64,000 bases of DNA from Mesonia ostreae (GCF_031845265.1 NZ_JAVRBG010000015.1:1-64000); one strand, 5' to 3'; positions 26,081 through 36,335 are shown, counted from the first letter of the stretch. Program-made: numbers and translations. The notes: generated from the letters alone by a model not told the origin.

Positions 26081-26896
26081 ATGAGAAAAATAACACTCCT
26101 TTTATTTTTAGTTGCCAGCTTTTATTCTTGTGGAGAATACCAAAAAGCATTAAAAAATGACGATGTTAAAGTAAAGTATGATATGGCAATGAAGCTGTAT
26201 GATGAAGGTATAGAGCAAGATAAGAAAAGTAAAGTAAAAAAATCTCTTAGACTTATAGAACAAATTTTACCTCAATATAGAGGTAAGCCTCAAGGAGAGA
26301 AAATTTCTTACATTCACGCTAATTCCTATTATTTTATGGAGGCGTATTTTGATTCTGGATATCAATTTGAGCGTTTTACCAAATCTTATCCTAAAAGTGA
26401 AAAGGTAGACGAGGCTTATTTTAAAAGTGCCAAAAGTTATTATTACGTTTCTCCAAGATTTAGTAAAGACCAAAGAGAGACCTATAAGGCAATAGACAAG
26501 TTTCAAGATTACATTACTCGTTTTCCCGATGGAAAAAATATAGGAGATGCCAATGAGTTATCATCTGCTTTAAGAGAAAAACTAGAGAAAAAATCTTATG
26601 AAATATCAAAACAATACCACCATACAGAAGATTATAAAGCTGCCATAGCATCATTTGATAATTTTATTGAGGCTAATCCAGGTTCTATTTATAGAGAAAA
26701 AGCATATTTCTACAAGATGGATTCTGCTTACTTATTGGCAATCAATAGTTACAAATATTTGGTTAAAGAACGTTTGTTGACGGCAAAAGAATACCACGAA
26801 AATTACAAAAAATATTTTCCGCAAGGAGAGTTAGCAGAAGAGGCTAACATCATTCTTCAGGATATTGATGAAAGATTAGAAAACTATAACAGTTAA
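26081..26896 (+). CDS. bamD: Outer membrane assembly lipoprotein BamD
   Basis: BamD is the essential lipoprotein partner of BamA in the machine that inserts beta-barrel proteins. The product is about 271 residues, starting MRKITLLLFL with lipobox FYSC; the ATG five codons upstream (26066) falls at the predicted transcription start and is less likely. The mature part is helical with several TPR-like repeats (for example YYFMEAYFDSGYQFERFTKSYPKSEKVDEAYF). The neighbours rpoZ and coaBC follow in the same order as in many flavobacteria. Confidence 0.92.
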   Translation: MRKITLLLFLVASFYSCGEYQKALKNDDVKVKYDMAMKLYDEGIEQDKKSKVKKSLRLIEQILPQYRGKPQGEKISYIHANSYYFMEAYFDSGYQFERFTKSYPKSEKVDEAYFKSAKSYYYVSPRFSKDQRETYKAIDKFQDYITRFPDGKNIGDANELSSALREKLEKKSYEISKQYHHTEDYKAAIASFDNFIEANPGSIYREKAYFYKMDSAYLLAINSYKYLVKERLLTAKEYHENYKKYFPQGELAEEANIILQDIDERLENYNS

Positions 26897-26906
26897 TACT
26901 TTAATA

Positions 26907-27233
26907 ATGGATATAAAAAACCCGAATGCACCAGTAAGTACAACTACTATCGATAAGAATTTGGTAGATGCACCTACAAATAATATCTATGAAGCAATTG
27001 CAATCGTTTCTAAAAGAGCAACTCAAATTAATAGTGAAATTAAGAAGGAGCTTTTAGAAAAACTAGATGAATTTGCTACGTATAACGATAGCTTAGATGA
27101 GATTTTTGAAAACAAGGAGCAAATCGAAGTTTCTAAGTTTTACGAAAGACTGCCTAAGCCACATTCTCTAGCAGTGCAAGAATGGTTAGATGATAAAATT
27201 TATTATAGAGATACCAAGAGCGATAACGCATAA
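26907..27233 (+). CDS. rpoZ: RNA polymerase omega subunit, Bacteroidetes type
   Basis: A 108-residue protein of the divergent omega family of Bacteroidetes. The segment NNIYEAIAIVSKRATQINSEIKKEL (about 27-51) corresponds to the core omega helix that holds the beta-prime subunit C-terminus, although it lacks the MAR motif spacing of proteobacterial omega. The acidic C-terminal half is typical for the group. Ten bp after bamD and three bp before coaBC, so part of one operon. Identification by family pattern and by the bamD-rpoZ-coaBC order. Confidence 0.88.
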   Translation: MDIKNPNAPVSTTTIDKNLVDAPTNNIYEAIAIVSKRATQINSEIKKELLEKLDEFATYNDSLDEIFENKEQIEVSKFYERLPKPHSLAVQEWLDDKIYYRDTKSDNA

Positions 27234-27236
27234 TCT

Positions 27237-28436
27237 ATGATCTCTTTAAACGATAAAAAAGTTCTCTTAGGAGTAACTGGCGGAATTGCAGCCTATAAAA
27301 TTGCTTTTTTAGTTCGTTTATTTATAAAAGAAGGAGCAAAGGTTAAAGTGGTGATGACTCCCAAAGCTAAGGAGTTCGTTACTCCTTTAACCTTAGCTAC
27401 TTTATCCAAAAATGAAGTGATCATTTCCTTTACGGAAAAAGATGCTGATGTTTGGAACAACCACGTTGACTTGGGCTTATGGGCAGATTTTATGCTCATT
27501 GCGCCTGCTACAGCCAACACGCTTTCAAAAATGGCAAGCGGACAGAGCAATAATTTTTTATTGGCTACCTACCTTTCAGCAAAATGCCATGTATATGTCG
27601 CCCCAGCTATGGATCTTGATATGTATCAACATCCCTCTACTAAAATTTCTTTAGAAAAACTGAACTCTTTTGGTAACAGTATTATTCCTGTGGGTCGTGG
27701 AGAACTTGCCAGCGGATTAAGTGGAGAAGGAAGAATGGCAGAGCCCGAGGAAATTATCAGTTTTATAAAAAAAGATATTAGCAATCAATTGCCGTTAAAC
27801 GGAAAAAAAATATTGATTACTGCAGGCCCCACATACGAGGCTATAGATCCTGTGCGTTTTATAGGAAACCATTCTAGCGGAAAAATGGGATATGCTTTAG
27901 CAGAAGAAGCTGCAAAACTAGGAGCAGAAGTGACTTTGATTAGCGGACCTAGTGCGCTTCAGCTACAAGACGCTAGTATAAAAAGAGTAGATGTAGTTTC
28001 CGCTAAGGAAATGTACGAAGCGGTACATGCTATTTATGAAAAAATAGATGTAGCGATTGCGGCGGCGGCAGTTTCAGATTATAGACCGGTTACCCAAGCC
28101 ACCCAAAAAATAAAAAAATCTGATCCCACACTAACGCTAGAATTGGAAAAAACCCAAGACATTTTGTTTTCTATGGGACAAAAAAAGAAGCATCAGTTTT
28201 TAATAGGCTTTGCTCTAGAAACCCAAAATGAAATAGAAAACGCGCAAAAGAAGTTAGAAAAAAAGAATTTAGACTTTATTGTTTTAAATTCGTTGAAAGA
28301 TAAAGGTGCTGGTTTTCAAAAAGAAACCAATAAGGTTAGAATTATCAATGCAGATAGTGTACAATCTTACGAGTTAAAATCGAAGCGAAAAGTAGCAAAA
28401 GATATCCTTAATGAATTAGTGGATCGATTAGTATGA
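27237..28436 (+). CDS. coaBC: Phosphopantothenoylcysteine synthetase/decarboxylase
   Basis: Bifunctional coenzyme A enzyme of 399 residues. The N-terminal CoaC flavoprotein domain (1-about 180) shows GVTGGIAAYK, the active-site His in WNNHVDLG (about 77) and PAMDLDMYQHP (about 124-134). The C-terminal CoaB domain begins with KKILITAGPTYEAIDPVRFIGNHSSGKMG (about 189-217) and includes the Lys of FIVLNSLKD. It makes 4'-phosphopantetheine from 4'-phosphopantothenate with CTP. Its last codons overlap the next gene by 4 bp. coaE lies about 9 kb downstream. Confidence 0.97.
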   Translation: MISLNDKKVLLGVTGGIAAYKIAFLVRLFIKEGAKVKVVMTPKAKEFVTPLTLATLSKNEVIISFTEKDADVWNNHVDLGLWADFMLIAPATANTLSKMASGQSNNFLLATYLSAKCHVYVAPAMDLDMYQHPSTKISLEKLNSFGNSIIPVGRGELASGLSGEGRMAEPEEIISFIKKDISNQLPLNGKKILITAGPTYEAIDPVRFIGNHSSGKMGYALAEEAAKLGAEVTLISGPSALQLQDASIKRVDVVSAKEMYEAVHAIYEKIDVAIAAAAVSDYRPVTQATQKIKKSDPTLTLELEKTQDILFSMGQKKKHQFLIGFALETQNEIENAQKKLEKKNLDFIVLNSLKDKGAGFQKETNKVRIINADSVQSYELKSKRKVAKDILNELVDRLV

Positions 28437-29320
28437 AAAACCTCTTAGTATATTTTTTATTTATATTATTTTCTTGTAGCGTGAGTGCTCAAGAACTTAA
28501 TTGTACCGTTACCGTAAACGCAGAACAGACAGGTAAAACCCAACTCTCTGTATTTAAAACTCTAGAAACTTCTGTAAAAGAATTTATGAATCAAAGTTGG
28601 ACAGAACTAGATTTAGAAGACGAAGAAAGAATACAGTGTAATATCTTTATTACGATAAAAGATTACAATTCAGATAGTTTTAAGGGAACTTTGCAAGTGC
28701 AATCTTCGCGTCCTATTTATGGAAGTACCTATACAACATCCGTTTTAAACTTTAAAGACAACGATTTCAACTTTAATTATACCGAATATCAACCTCTACG
28801 CTACAGTCAGAATACTTATAATTCCAATCTAATTTCTAATTTAAGTTTTTATGCCTTTACTATTTTAGGTTTGGATGCAGATTCGTATGCGTTGGAAGGC
28901 GGAGAAGATTATCATCAAGAAGCTAAGCAAATTGTAAACATTTCTGCGCAGCAAGGCGGCGGCGGATGGAAGGCTAACGACGGTAACCAATCTAAATATA
29001 AGCTTAACGCGGATATCATTTCTAGTAATTTTTCTAAATTTAGAGAAGCATTGTATATGTACCACCGTCAAGGATTAGATGTGATGCACCAAGATTTAGA
29101 AACGGGAAAAGAAAGCATAGTGAACTCTATTCAATTATTGAGAGATGTAAATAATAGTAGACCAAATTCAGCGCCTATGCGTGCTTTTTTTGATGCTAAA
29201 TCTTCGGAGATTCAAAGTATTTTTAGTGGAGGTCCTTCTGTAGGATTAACCGAAGTGGTAGAAAATTTGAAACGAATTGCACCACTTTACAATAAAAATT
29301 GGAATAAGATTAAATTATAA
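28433..29320 (+). CDS. DUF4835-family exported protein (PorD-like)
   Basis: A 295-residue secreted protein with an N-terminal signal peptide (to about SVSAQ, residue 20) and no convincing lipobox at the cleavage site. The first mature motif ELNCTVTVNAEQTGKTQLSVFKTLE and the central ILGLDADSYALEGGEDYHQEAKQIVNISAQ are typical of DUF4835. This family sits next to coaBC and recN in many Bacteroidetes and I recall it being linked with the T9SS component PorD, though I am only moderately sure. Its presence fits the several T9SS substrates in this window. Confidence 0.8.
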   Translation: MKNLLVYFLFILFSCSVSAQELNCTVTVNAEQTGKTQLSVFKTLETSVKEFMNQSWTELDLEDEERIQCNIFITIKDYNSDSFKGTLQVQSSRPIYGSTYTTSVLNFKDNDFNFNYTEYQPLRYSQNTYNSNLISNLSFYAFTILGLDADSYALEGGEDYHQEAKQIVNISAQQGGGGWKANDGNQSKYKLNADIISSNFSKFREALYMYHRQGLDVMHQDLETGKESIVNSIQLLRDVNNSRPNSAPMRAFFDAKSSEIQSIFSGGPSVGLTEVVENLKRIAPLYNKNWNKIKL

Positions 29321-29388
29321 AAATCTGTTTTGTTTTTGATGTCTACCATTAATTTCTCTTGTATATTTACCCTAAAATTGAAGAGAAT

Positions 29389-31041
29389 TTGCTTACCAAC
29401 TTATCTATAAAAAACTTTGCACTCATTGAAGATGTATCTTTACAGCTTCAAAATGATTTTACCATCATCACAGGGGAAACCGGTGCAGGAAAATCTATTT
29501 TATTAGGCGCTTTATCCTTAATTATAGGAAAGCGTGCAGATATAACTGCGGTTAGAAATCCCGAAAAAAAATGTGTAGTAGAAGGTCTTTTTAAAGTTTC
29601 TGCTTACCAATTAGAAGCTTTTTTTACCAAAAATGATTTAGATTACGAGCCAGATACCATTATAAGAAGAGAGATTTTACCTTCTGGCAAGTCTAGAGCT
29701 TTTGTGAATGATACTCCAGTTACGCTTCAGAAGTTATCCTTATTGGGAAATCAGTTGATTGATATTCACAGTCAGCACGAAACTTTATCCTTAGGAGAAG
29801 TCAATTATCAATTTAAGGTTATTGATGCTTTAGCAAATCACAAGGATAATTTGATTCAGTTTAAAGAAAAACTATCAGTTTATAAATCTCTTGTGCACGA
29901 ATTAGAAGCCTTAAAAGAGTCGCAAAGAGAAGCCAAGGCGGCTTACGATTACAATCTATTTTTAGTCACCGAATTACGAGAAGTAGATTTAAAGCCAGGA
30001 ATCCAAGAAGACTTAGAAGAGAAATTTAAGACCCTCAATAATGTAGAAGAATTAAAAGAAAACCTTTCGGCTTCTTCCTTTCATTTAGAACAAGAAGAAG
30101 TAGGGGTGTTGGCAGTCTTAAGAGAGGTGAAAAACAATCTTTCTCGTTTAGAAAACTTCAGCGAAAGCTATAAAGAACTCTATGAACGCGTGCAAAGCAG
30201 CTTATTGGAATTGGAAGATGTGTCTGAAGAAGTGGCTCGCTTAGAAAGTAAAATGGAAGATGATCCCGAAGAGTTGTCTTTGGTAAATGAAAAACTTCAG
30301 CAACTTTATAATTTACAACGCAAGCACGATTTAGAATCGGTGGAAGACTTACTCGCTTTACGGAATGAGTTGGAAGAGAAAGTTTCCAGTTCAGAAAATG
30401 CCGAGGAAGAATTAAAAGATTTGGAAAATAAAATTGAAGCTGCTAAGAAAGAAGCTTTAGCCATCGCGCAAGCGCTTTATAAAGCAAGGAAAAAAGAAAT
30501 TCCTAATTTTATAAAAATGATGGAAGCTATTTTGGCTCAAATAGGAATGCCAGATGCTAAATTGAACATAGAAATACTTCCGCAGCAAGAATTTAATGTC
30601 CACGGAATAGATAAAATGAATTGGCTTTTGGCAGCGAATAAAGGAGGAAACTTCAAAGAAATCAAAAAGGCAGCCTCTGGGGGAGAATTATCTAGAATTA
30701 CTTTGGCGGTAAAAAGTATCTTAGCGGTGTATGGAAAATTACCGACCATTATTTTTGATGAGATTGATACGGGAGTTTCTGGAGATGTAGCGCAAAAAAT
30801 GGGAGACATTATGCTTGGGATGAGTGCAGAGATGCAAGTGATTGCCATTACGCATTTACCACAAATTGCCGCCAAAGGAAAGCAGCATTTAAAAGTGTAT
30901 AAGGAAACACAAAAGAATATCACCACGACAAATATTGAGCAATTGGACGCAGAAAGAAGAATTATGGAGATTGCAGAGATGCTGGGCGGCAAAGAAAAAT
31001 CGAGTTCTGCCATTGCGCACGCAAAACAATTATTGAACTAA
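29389..31041 (+). CDS. recN: DNA repair ATPase RecN
   Basis: SMC-like ATPase acting in recombinational repair of double-strand breaks. The start is taken as TTG at 29389 (MLTNLSIKNFALIEDV), which is the standard RecN start and gives 550 residues; the frame is open from TTG 29359, but those ten codons overlap a promoter-like TATATTTA at 29363-29370. Walker A is TGETGAGKS (about residues 29-37). Long coiled coil spans about 160-360. The C-terminal half carries the ABC signature AASGGELSRI (about 424-433) and Walker B TIIFDEIDTGVSG. Intact. Confidence 0.95.
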   Translation: MLTNLSIKNFALIEDVSLQLQNDFTIITGETGAGKSILLGALSLIIGKRADITAVRNPEKKCVVEGLFKVSAYQLEAFFTKNDLDYEPDTIIRREILPSGKSRAFVNDTPVTLQKLSLLGNQLIDIHSQHETLSLGEVNYQFKVIDALANHKDNLIQFKEKLSVYKSLVHELEALKESQREAKAAYDYNLFLVTELREVDLKPGIQEDLEEKFKTLNNVEELKENLSASSFHLEQEEVGVLAVLREVKNNLSRLENFSESYKELYERVQSSLLELEDVSEEVARLESKMEDDPEELSLVNEKLQQLYNLQRKHDLESVEDLLALRNELEEKVSSSENAEEELKDLENKIEAAKKEALAIAQALYKARKKEIPNFIKMMEAILAQIGMPDAKLNIEILPQQEFNVHGIDKMNWLLAANKGGNFKEIKKAASGGELSRITLAVKSILAVYGKLPTIIFDEIDTGVSGDVAQKMGDIMLGMSAEMQVIAITHLPQIAAKGKQHLKVYKETQKNITTTNIEQLDAERRIMEIAEMLGGKEKSSSAIAHAKQLLN

Positions 31042-31089
31042 GTTAGTTTTCATATATTTACCAACGATAAATAAAAAAATAAAAAAATC

Positions 31090-31911
31090 ATGTCAAATAA
31101 TTTACTCAAAGGAAAAAGAGGAATCATATTTGGAGCTTTAGATGAAAATTCAATAGCTTGGAAAACTGCCGAAAAAATTAAGGAGCAAGGAGGAACTTTC
31201 GTGCTTACTAATGCTCCTATAGCCATGAGAATGGGAAAAATTAAAGACCTAGCAGAAAAAACAGGATCTGAAATTATTCCTGCAGATGCCACCAAAGTAG
31301 AAGACTTAGAAAACCTAGTAGAAAAGGCGACCGAAATATTGGGAGGCAAGTTAGACTTTGTATTGCACTCTATTGGGATGTCGGTTAACGTACGAAAGGG
31401 AAATCATTATACCGATATGAATTATGATTTCACCACCAAAGGTTGGGATGTTTCTGCGGTTTCTTTTCACAAGACCATGCAAGTATTGTATAAAAAAGAT
31501 GCTATGAATGAGTGGGGAAGTATTGTAGCCTTAACGTATATGGCAGCACAGCGTGTGTTTCCAGATTATAATGATATGGCAGACAATAAAGCTTATTTAG
31601 AGTCTATTGCTAGAAGCTTTGGTTATTTCTTCGGAAAAGATAAAAAGGTACGTGTCAATACTATTTCTCAGTCGCCAACACCTACTACTGCAGGACAAGG
31701 CGTAAAAGGTTTTGATGGTTTTATCGCTTACGCGGAAAAAATGTCTCCTTTAGGAAATGCTACGGCAGATGAATGTGCAGACTACACGTTAACCTTATTC
31801 TCTGATTTGACTAAAAAAGTTACGCTACAAAACCTTTACCACGATGGAGGATTCTCGAATATGGGCGTGAGTCAGGAAGTTATGGATGCATTTGTAGAAG
31901 GGGAAGAATAA
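31090..31911 (+). CDS. fabI: Enoyl-[acyl-carrier-protein] reductase FabI
   Basis: NADH-dependent reductase of the last step in each fatty-acid elongation cycle. The 273-residue short-chain dehydrogenase fold has GKRGIIFGALDENSIAWKTA at the N-terminus (FabI-type G-x5-S loop), VLHSIGMS (about 93-100), the catalytic Tyr-Lys pair in DYNDMADNKAYLESIAR (about 158-174) and NTISQSPTPTTAGQGVKGF (about 195-213). Ser-Pro-Thr in that loop is typical of Bacteroidetes FabI. Single gene or last gene of the recN run; a strong terminator follows. Confidence 0.96.
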   Translation: MSNNLLKGKRGIIFGALDENSIAWKTAEKIKEQGGTFVLTNAPIAMRMGKIKDLAEKTGSEIIPADATKVEDLENLVEKATEILGGKLDFVLHSIGMSVNVRKGNHYTDMNYDFTTKGWDVSAVSFHKTMQVLYKKDAMNEWGSIVALTYMAAQRVFPDYNDMADNKAYLESIARSFGYFFGKDKKVRVNTISQSPTPTTAGQGVKGFDGFIAYAEKMSPLGNATADECADYTLTLFSDLTKKVTLQNLYHDGGFSNMGVSQEVMDAFVEGEE

Positions 31912-31934
31912 AGAAACTTTAACCCATTTGTTAT

Positions 31935-31964
31935 AAAAAAAACCGCTTTTAAGCGGTTTTTTTT
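31935..31964 (+). terminator. Intrinsic terminator after fabI
   Basis: AAAACCGCTT and AAGCGGTTTT are perfect arms separated by 2 bases and followed by a T-run. Confidence 0.9.
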
Positions 31965-32060
31965 ACTTTTAATCTATTTCGTTAAAAGTTATTAACAAAA
32001 CTGTGCTGTTTTAACAAAATATTCTTATTTTGTGGTTATTGTTTAACTTAATATTTAATT

Positions 32061-35000
32061 ATGAAAAAAATTACCTTATTTACAATCCTAGCGCTATTTT
32101 TTAGCTGGCAGGGATTTTCACAATTTGGTTGTGGCTCTGGGGTAGTGATTACCGATGGCTATACAGCTATGGGGGTTACAACTCCTGGAACAGGAGGCGC
32201 AGAAGATTGGAACACAAACCCTACTGATGTCTCAATTAACGCTAGTTACTGGGATGATGATGTATACCTTTTCGAGTATACTTCAGGAGCTACGACAGAA
32301 GAAATTTCAATGACTACTTATTCTAGAAATAGTTGGAATGGTATAGGCATCTTTAGTGACTGTACAGGAGATACTTTTAGCGGAGAGTTAGATGCTCAAG
32401 GTACTACTGGAATTAATTCTACCAAAACAGTAAGTACTATTATTGGGGCAGCTACTACGGTTTATATTGCCGTAGGGCAATGGGGTACACCAGATGGTTT
32501 AGATTTTGATGTTACAGAGTTTACAGTTGCACCAATAAGCTGTTCTTCTCCTGTAAATGTGACTAGTACTAATATAACAAGTACAGCGGTAGATTTTAAT
32601 TGGGATTCAGTATCAGAAGCAACTGAAGGTTTTAACTGGATGATCATGAATGAAGGCGAAGATCCAGACACAGATGATTCTGTACAAGAGGGTTCTTTGG
32701 CATCTGGGGTTACAATGATAGAAATTTCAGGTTTAACACCAGCAAGCGCTTATGATTTTTATGTACAATCAAACTGTGGTACAGGAGATGGATTAAGTGA
32801 TTGGACAGGACCTATTTCAGTTGAAACTGAATGTGCTGTTTATACACCAGACTATTTAGAAGATTTTACCGATTTTCTCCCAATTTGCTGGGAGGAAGCT
32901 GGAAGTGGTCTGCCAGCTGATGGGCCATCAGACTTTGGTAATAGTAATTGGTTAGCCGATGAATATTTGAATACAGGAACTAATATGGCGGTTAACATTA
33001 ATATTTATTATAATAATAGAGAAGAATGGTTAATTTCTCCAAGTTTTGATTTATCTGGAGGAGCCTATGAATTAATATATAATGTAGCCTTAACAGATTA
33101 TAATAATTCTGATATTCCTGAAGGTGACGGAATGGGATCTGATGATGAAGTACAAGTGTTAATTACACAAGACAACGGTGTTACTTGGGAAAATTTAATG
33201 ACATATAACCAAGCTTCTTATCCTTCAAATACGGGAGATACAGAAGTTATAGATTTAAGTTCTTATACAGGAACGGTTCAGTTTGCTTTCTGGGCAACAG
33301 ATGGTACTGTGGATGATTCAGAGGATTATGATTTCTTTATCGATGATTTTAAAGTAGAGACGTCAACCCCAAATTCAACAGAAGATTGTGGACAAGAGCA
33401 ATTTAGTAATGCTTTTGAGAATGGTTTGTTTATGGAAGAAGGAGGACAGTTGCTAGCTAACGATTTTATCGTGTCTGCAAATACACTTAATTTTTCTGTA
33501 GATAATATTACAGCAAATATACTTTCTCAAGGAGGAATAGCTTCTATGGATATTATCTTTTACGAAGATAATGCTGGAGTTCCAGGAACAGAGATTCAAA
33601 CTTTTGAAGATGTAGTTCCTACTTCTCAAGATATTATTGGAGATGCTTTTGGTTTTGATGCTCATGAAGTAGTATTGGAATTACCAACTCCAGTAGATTT
33701 TGCAGGAGATGGCATGAATCCTGTAACCTATTGGGTGCAGCTTGTAGGAGTACCAACAACAGCAGGTACACAACTAGGTTGGGAGACTACCACTTTAAAT
33801 CAAATAGGAAATCCTTATGTATTTGATAACGAAAATACAACGGAATGGACTGTTGGTGATGCAGATGGAGTCTTTAGTATTACAGGACAATGTGAGTATA
33901 TTGATGGATGTTTACAACCAGAAGCTTTAACCGCATCTAACATTACTGTAGACAGTGTAGACTTAATGTGGACAGAACTTGGTGATGCTACAGAGTGGAC
34001 TATAGAATATGGTGCTTCAGGATTTACTCCAGGATCAGGAACAATAGAAATTGATGATGATGGAACACCAGGAATTACTATAACAGGTCTAGACAGTTTG
34101 ACAGAATATGATTTTTACGTAACTGCAAATTGTACAGATGAAAATAGTAATCCTTTAGGTCCATTAACGGTAAGTACAGTAGATACTTACTGTCAACCAG
34201 ACATTACATTAACAGTTGAGCCTATCACACTAGTAGATATTGCAAATATTAGTAATGTAAGTGACGCAACAGGAACTGATGTTTATGAAAACTTTACAGA
34301 TATGGTAATAGAACTAGACCAAGCAGGAAATTATACGATTGCTTTAGAAGGTTTTACAGGAGGTAATTTTGAAAACTTCTTTTCGGTATTTATAGATTGG
34401 AACCAAAATGGTGTTTTAGATGATGTTTCTGAAGTTTATGAAATTGGAGCTATAGAAAACTCTACAGGAACCGACGGTCAACAAGCGACGGGAAGCATTG
34501 AAGTGCCTGTAGATGCTATGTTGGGAATGACACGTATGAGAGTTTATAAAAACTATAACTCTTCAGTAATAGATCCTTGTTCATCGAATGGTTTTGGTCA
34601 AATAGAAGATTATACCGTAAATGTATCTGAAGGAGTTGTTAATCCTTGTGCAGCGCCAAGTGATGTTATTGTAAGTAATATTACTAATGTAAGTGCAGAC
34701 ATATCATGGACAGAAAACGGTTCTGCTACAGAATGGGAAATTCAATATGATGTTACAGGATTTACACCTGGAGACGGAATTTTTGTACAGGATAATGATG
34801 GGGATTTAGGTGAAACCTTATCAGGCTTAGCTCCTTTGACTACATATGATGTTTATGTAAGAGCTATTTGTGCAGATGGAACAATTAGTGATTGGACTGC
34901 TGTAGAAACATTTATTACAGATGAATTCTCTGTAAATAACTCTAATTTCCAAAACTTTAGCTATTACCCTAACCCTGTAAAATCTAACTTAAGTTTGAAA

Positions 35001-35177
35001 GCAGGTTTAGAAATAGAAAGAGTTTCTGTATACAATCTATTAGGACAAGAAGTGATTTCATTAAATCCTACTTCGCTTAACGCGGAAGTGGATTTAAGTA
35101 GGTTACAAGCTGGAGCCTATATGGTAAGAGTTAGCATTGAAGGAGAAACCAAGACGTTTAAAGTGATCAAAAACTAA
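32061..35177 (+). CDS. Large T9SS-exported adhesin-like protein
   Basis: A 1038-residue secreted protein. After the signal peptide (to about residue 20) there is a beta domain (21-160), a fibronectin type III module (about 162-258), a choice-of-anchor-J-like domain (about 265-435; EDFTDFLPICWEEA, IDDFKVE), a further beta domain (about 440-612), a second FN3 (about 615-705), a GEVED-type domain (about 708-850; FIDWNQNGVLDD) and a third FN3 (about 860-950). It ends in a type A T9SS sorting domain (about 965-1038; YYPNPVKSNL, LQAGAYMVRVS, KVIKN). It is exported through the outer membrane by T9SS and probably attached to the surface, for adhesion or binding. No enzymatic motif seen. Acidic, Thr/Gly-rich. 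Confidence 0.88.
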   Translation: MKKITLFTILALFFSWQGFSQFGCGSGVVITDGYTAMGVTTPGTGGAEDWNTNPTDVSINASYWDDDVYLFEYTSGATTEEISMTTYSRNSWNGIGIFSDCTGDTFSGELDAQGTTGINSTKTVSTIIGAATTVYIAVGQWGTPDGLDFDVTEFTVAPISCSSPVNVTSTNITSTAVDFNWDSVSEATEGFNWMIMNEGEDPDTDDSVQEGSLASGVTMIEISGLTPASAYDFYVQSNCGTGDGLSDWTGPISVETECAVYTPDYLEDFTDFLPICWEEAGSGLPADGPSDFGNSNWLADEYLNTGTNMAVNINIYYNNREEWLISPSFDLSGGAYELIYNVALTDYNNSDIPEGDGMGSDDEVQVLITQDNGVTWENLMTYNQASYPSNTGDTEVIDLSSYTGTVQFAFWATDGTVDDSEDYDFFIDDFKVETSTPNSTEDCGQEQFSNAFENGLFMEEGGQLLANDFIVSANTLNFSVDNITANILSQGGIASMDIIFYEDNAGVPGTEIQTFEDVVPTSQDIIGDAFGFDAHEVVLELPTPVDFAGDGMNPVTYWVQLVGVPTTAGTQLGWETTTLNQIGNPYVFDNENTTEWTVGDADGVFSITGQCEYIDGCLQPEALTASNITVDSVDLMWTELGDATEWTIEYGASGFTPGSGTIEIDDDGTPGITITGLDSLTEYDFYVTANCTDENSNPLGPLTVSTVDTYCQPDITLTVEPITLVDIANISNVSDATGTDVYENFTDMVIELDQAGNYTIALEGFTGGNFENFFSVFIDWNQNGVLDDVSEVYEIGAIENSTGTDGQQATGSIEVPVDAMLGMTRMRVYKNYNSSVIDPCSSNGFGQIEDYTVNVSEGVVNPCAAPSDVIVSNITNVSADISWTENGSATEWEIQYDVTGFTPGDGIFVQDNDGDLGETLSGLAPLTTYDVYVRAICADGTISDWTAVETFITDEFSVNNSNFQNFSYYPNPVKSNLSLKAGLEIERVSVYNLLGQEVISLNPTSLNAEVDLSRLQAGAYMVRVSIEGETKTFKVIKN

Positions 35178-35204
35178 ATTTCACGATCATTTAATTTTTA
35201 AGAG

Positions 35205-35237
35205 AAAAACCCAAAGCATTTGCTTTGGGTTTTTTTT
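35205..35237 (+). terminator. Intrinsic terminator after T9SS adhesin gene
   Basis: AACCCAAAGCA and TGCTTTGGGTT pair around TT, followed by a run of T. Confidence 0.92.
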
Positions 35238-35333
35238 GCTTAAAATTGTGCTATCTCGTTTGATATTTATTTACGTGTTAAAAAGTCTTCTTATAATTTC
35301 TCTCGAGATTTTTTGTTTGCGTATTTTAGCCGA

Positions 35334-36335
35334 ATGAAGATCAATTACTCCTTTATTATTCCAGTTTACAATAGACCAGGAGAAGTGGAAGAATTACTAA
35401 ATTCGTTTGCCGCTTTTACCACAAAAATTCCATTTGAAGTGGTTCTAGTAGAAGATGGATCGAGCATTTCCTCTAAAAATATAGTGGCAAAGTATGAAAA
35501 TAGGCTAAACTTATCTTATTTTGAAAAAGAAAATACAGGGCCCGGAGATTCTAGAAATTATGGAATGCTAAGAGCTAAGGGTAATTATTTCATCATTTTA
35601 GATAGTGACGTTATTATGCCAGAAAACTACTTGGACGAGGTAGAAAATTACTTAAGTGAAAATAAAGTAGATTGCTTTGGAGGACCAGATGCTGCACATC
35701 AAATATTTTCTCCCATTCAAAAAGCAATTAATTTTGTGATGACTTCTTTTTTGACTACTGGCGGAATAAGAGGTAAAAAGAATGCAGTAAAGGAATATGA
35801 GCCTAGAAGTTTTAATATGGGAATTTCAAAAGAAGCTTTTTTGGCTACAAGAGGTTTTGGTAAAATTCATCCAGGAGAAGACCCAGATTTGGCTATTAGA
35901 ATTAAAAATAAAGGTTTCAAAATCGGTTTTATTGAAAAAGCTTTTGTGTATCACAAACGTAGAATAGATTGGAATAAGTTTTATATACAAGTAAATAAAT
36001 TTGGAAAAGTAAGACCTATATTAACTTCATGGCATCCAGAAACTTCGAGCATTGTTTTTTGGTTCCCTACGTTCTTTATTCTCTCTATCTTAGTGGCGTT
36101 AGGAGTAATACTGCTAGACTTTTATCTACCTTTAGCGCTAATTCTTGCGTATTTATGCTTAATTTTTCTTCTTTCAAGCGTACAGAATAAAAGTTTAAAA
36201 ATAGGATTACTATCTGTGAAGGCACTTTTAATACAGTTTTATGGTTATGGGGTTGGCTTTTTAAAGTCTACCTATTATATTAGATTGCTCAAAAGAAAAC
36301 CTAAAGAAGTTTTTCCTGAATTATTTTTTGAATAA
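35334..36335 (+). CDS. Family 2 glycosyltransferase, membrane-linked
   Basis: A 333-residue glycosyltransferase. The start MKINYSFIIPVYNRP at 35334 is chosen, since the seven upstream codons of the open frame add nothing conserved. The GT-A domain shows SFIIPVYNRPGEV, VVLVEDGSS, the DxD-like LDSDV (about 90-94) and a later FGGPDAAHQIF; acceptor-side residues include HPGEDPDLAIRIK (about 180-192). C-terminal hydrophobic segments (about 240-285) anchor it to the membrane. It transfers a sugar to an unknown acceptor. The stop overlaps the next ATG (TAATG), coupling it to the YbbR-like gene. Confidence 0.9.
   Translation: MKINYSFIIPVYNRPGEVEELLNSFAAFTTKIPFEVVLVEDGSSISSKNIVAKYENRLNLSYFEKENTGPGDSRNYGMLRAKGNYFIILDSDVIMPENYLDEVENYLSENKVDCFGGPDAAHQIFSPIQKAINFVMTSFLTTGGIRGKKNAVKEYEPRSFNMGISKEAFLATRGFGKIHPGEDPDLAIRIKNKGFKIGFIEKAFVYHKRRIDWNKFYIQVNKFGKVRPILTSWHPETSSIVFWFPTFFILSILVALGVILLDFYLPLALILAYLCLIFLLSSVQNKSLKIGLLSVKALLIQFYGYGVGFLKSTYYIRLLKRKPKEVFPELFFE

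Noticed and set aside
30537..31013. 158-residue open frame antisense to recN
   Set aside because: Lies fully within the conserved C-terminal ATPase part of recN; shadow frame.
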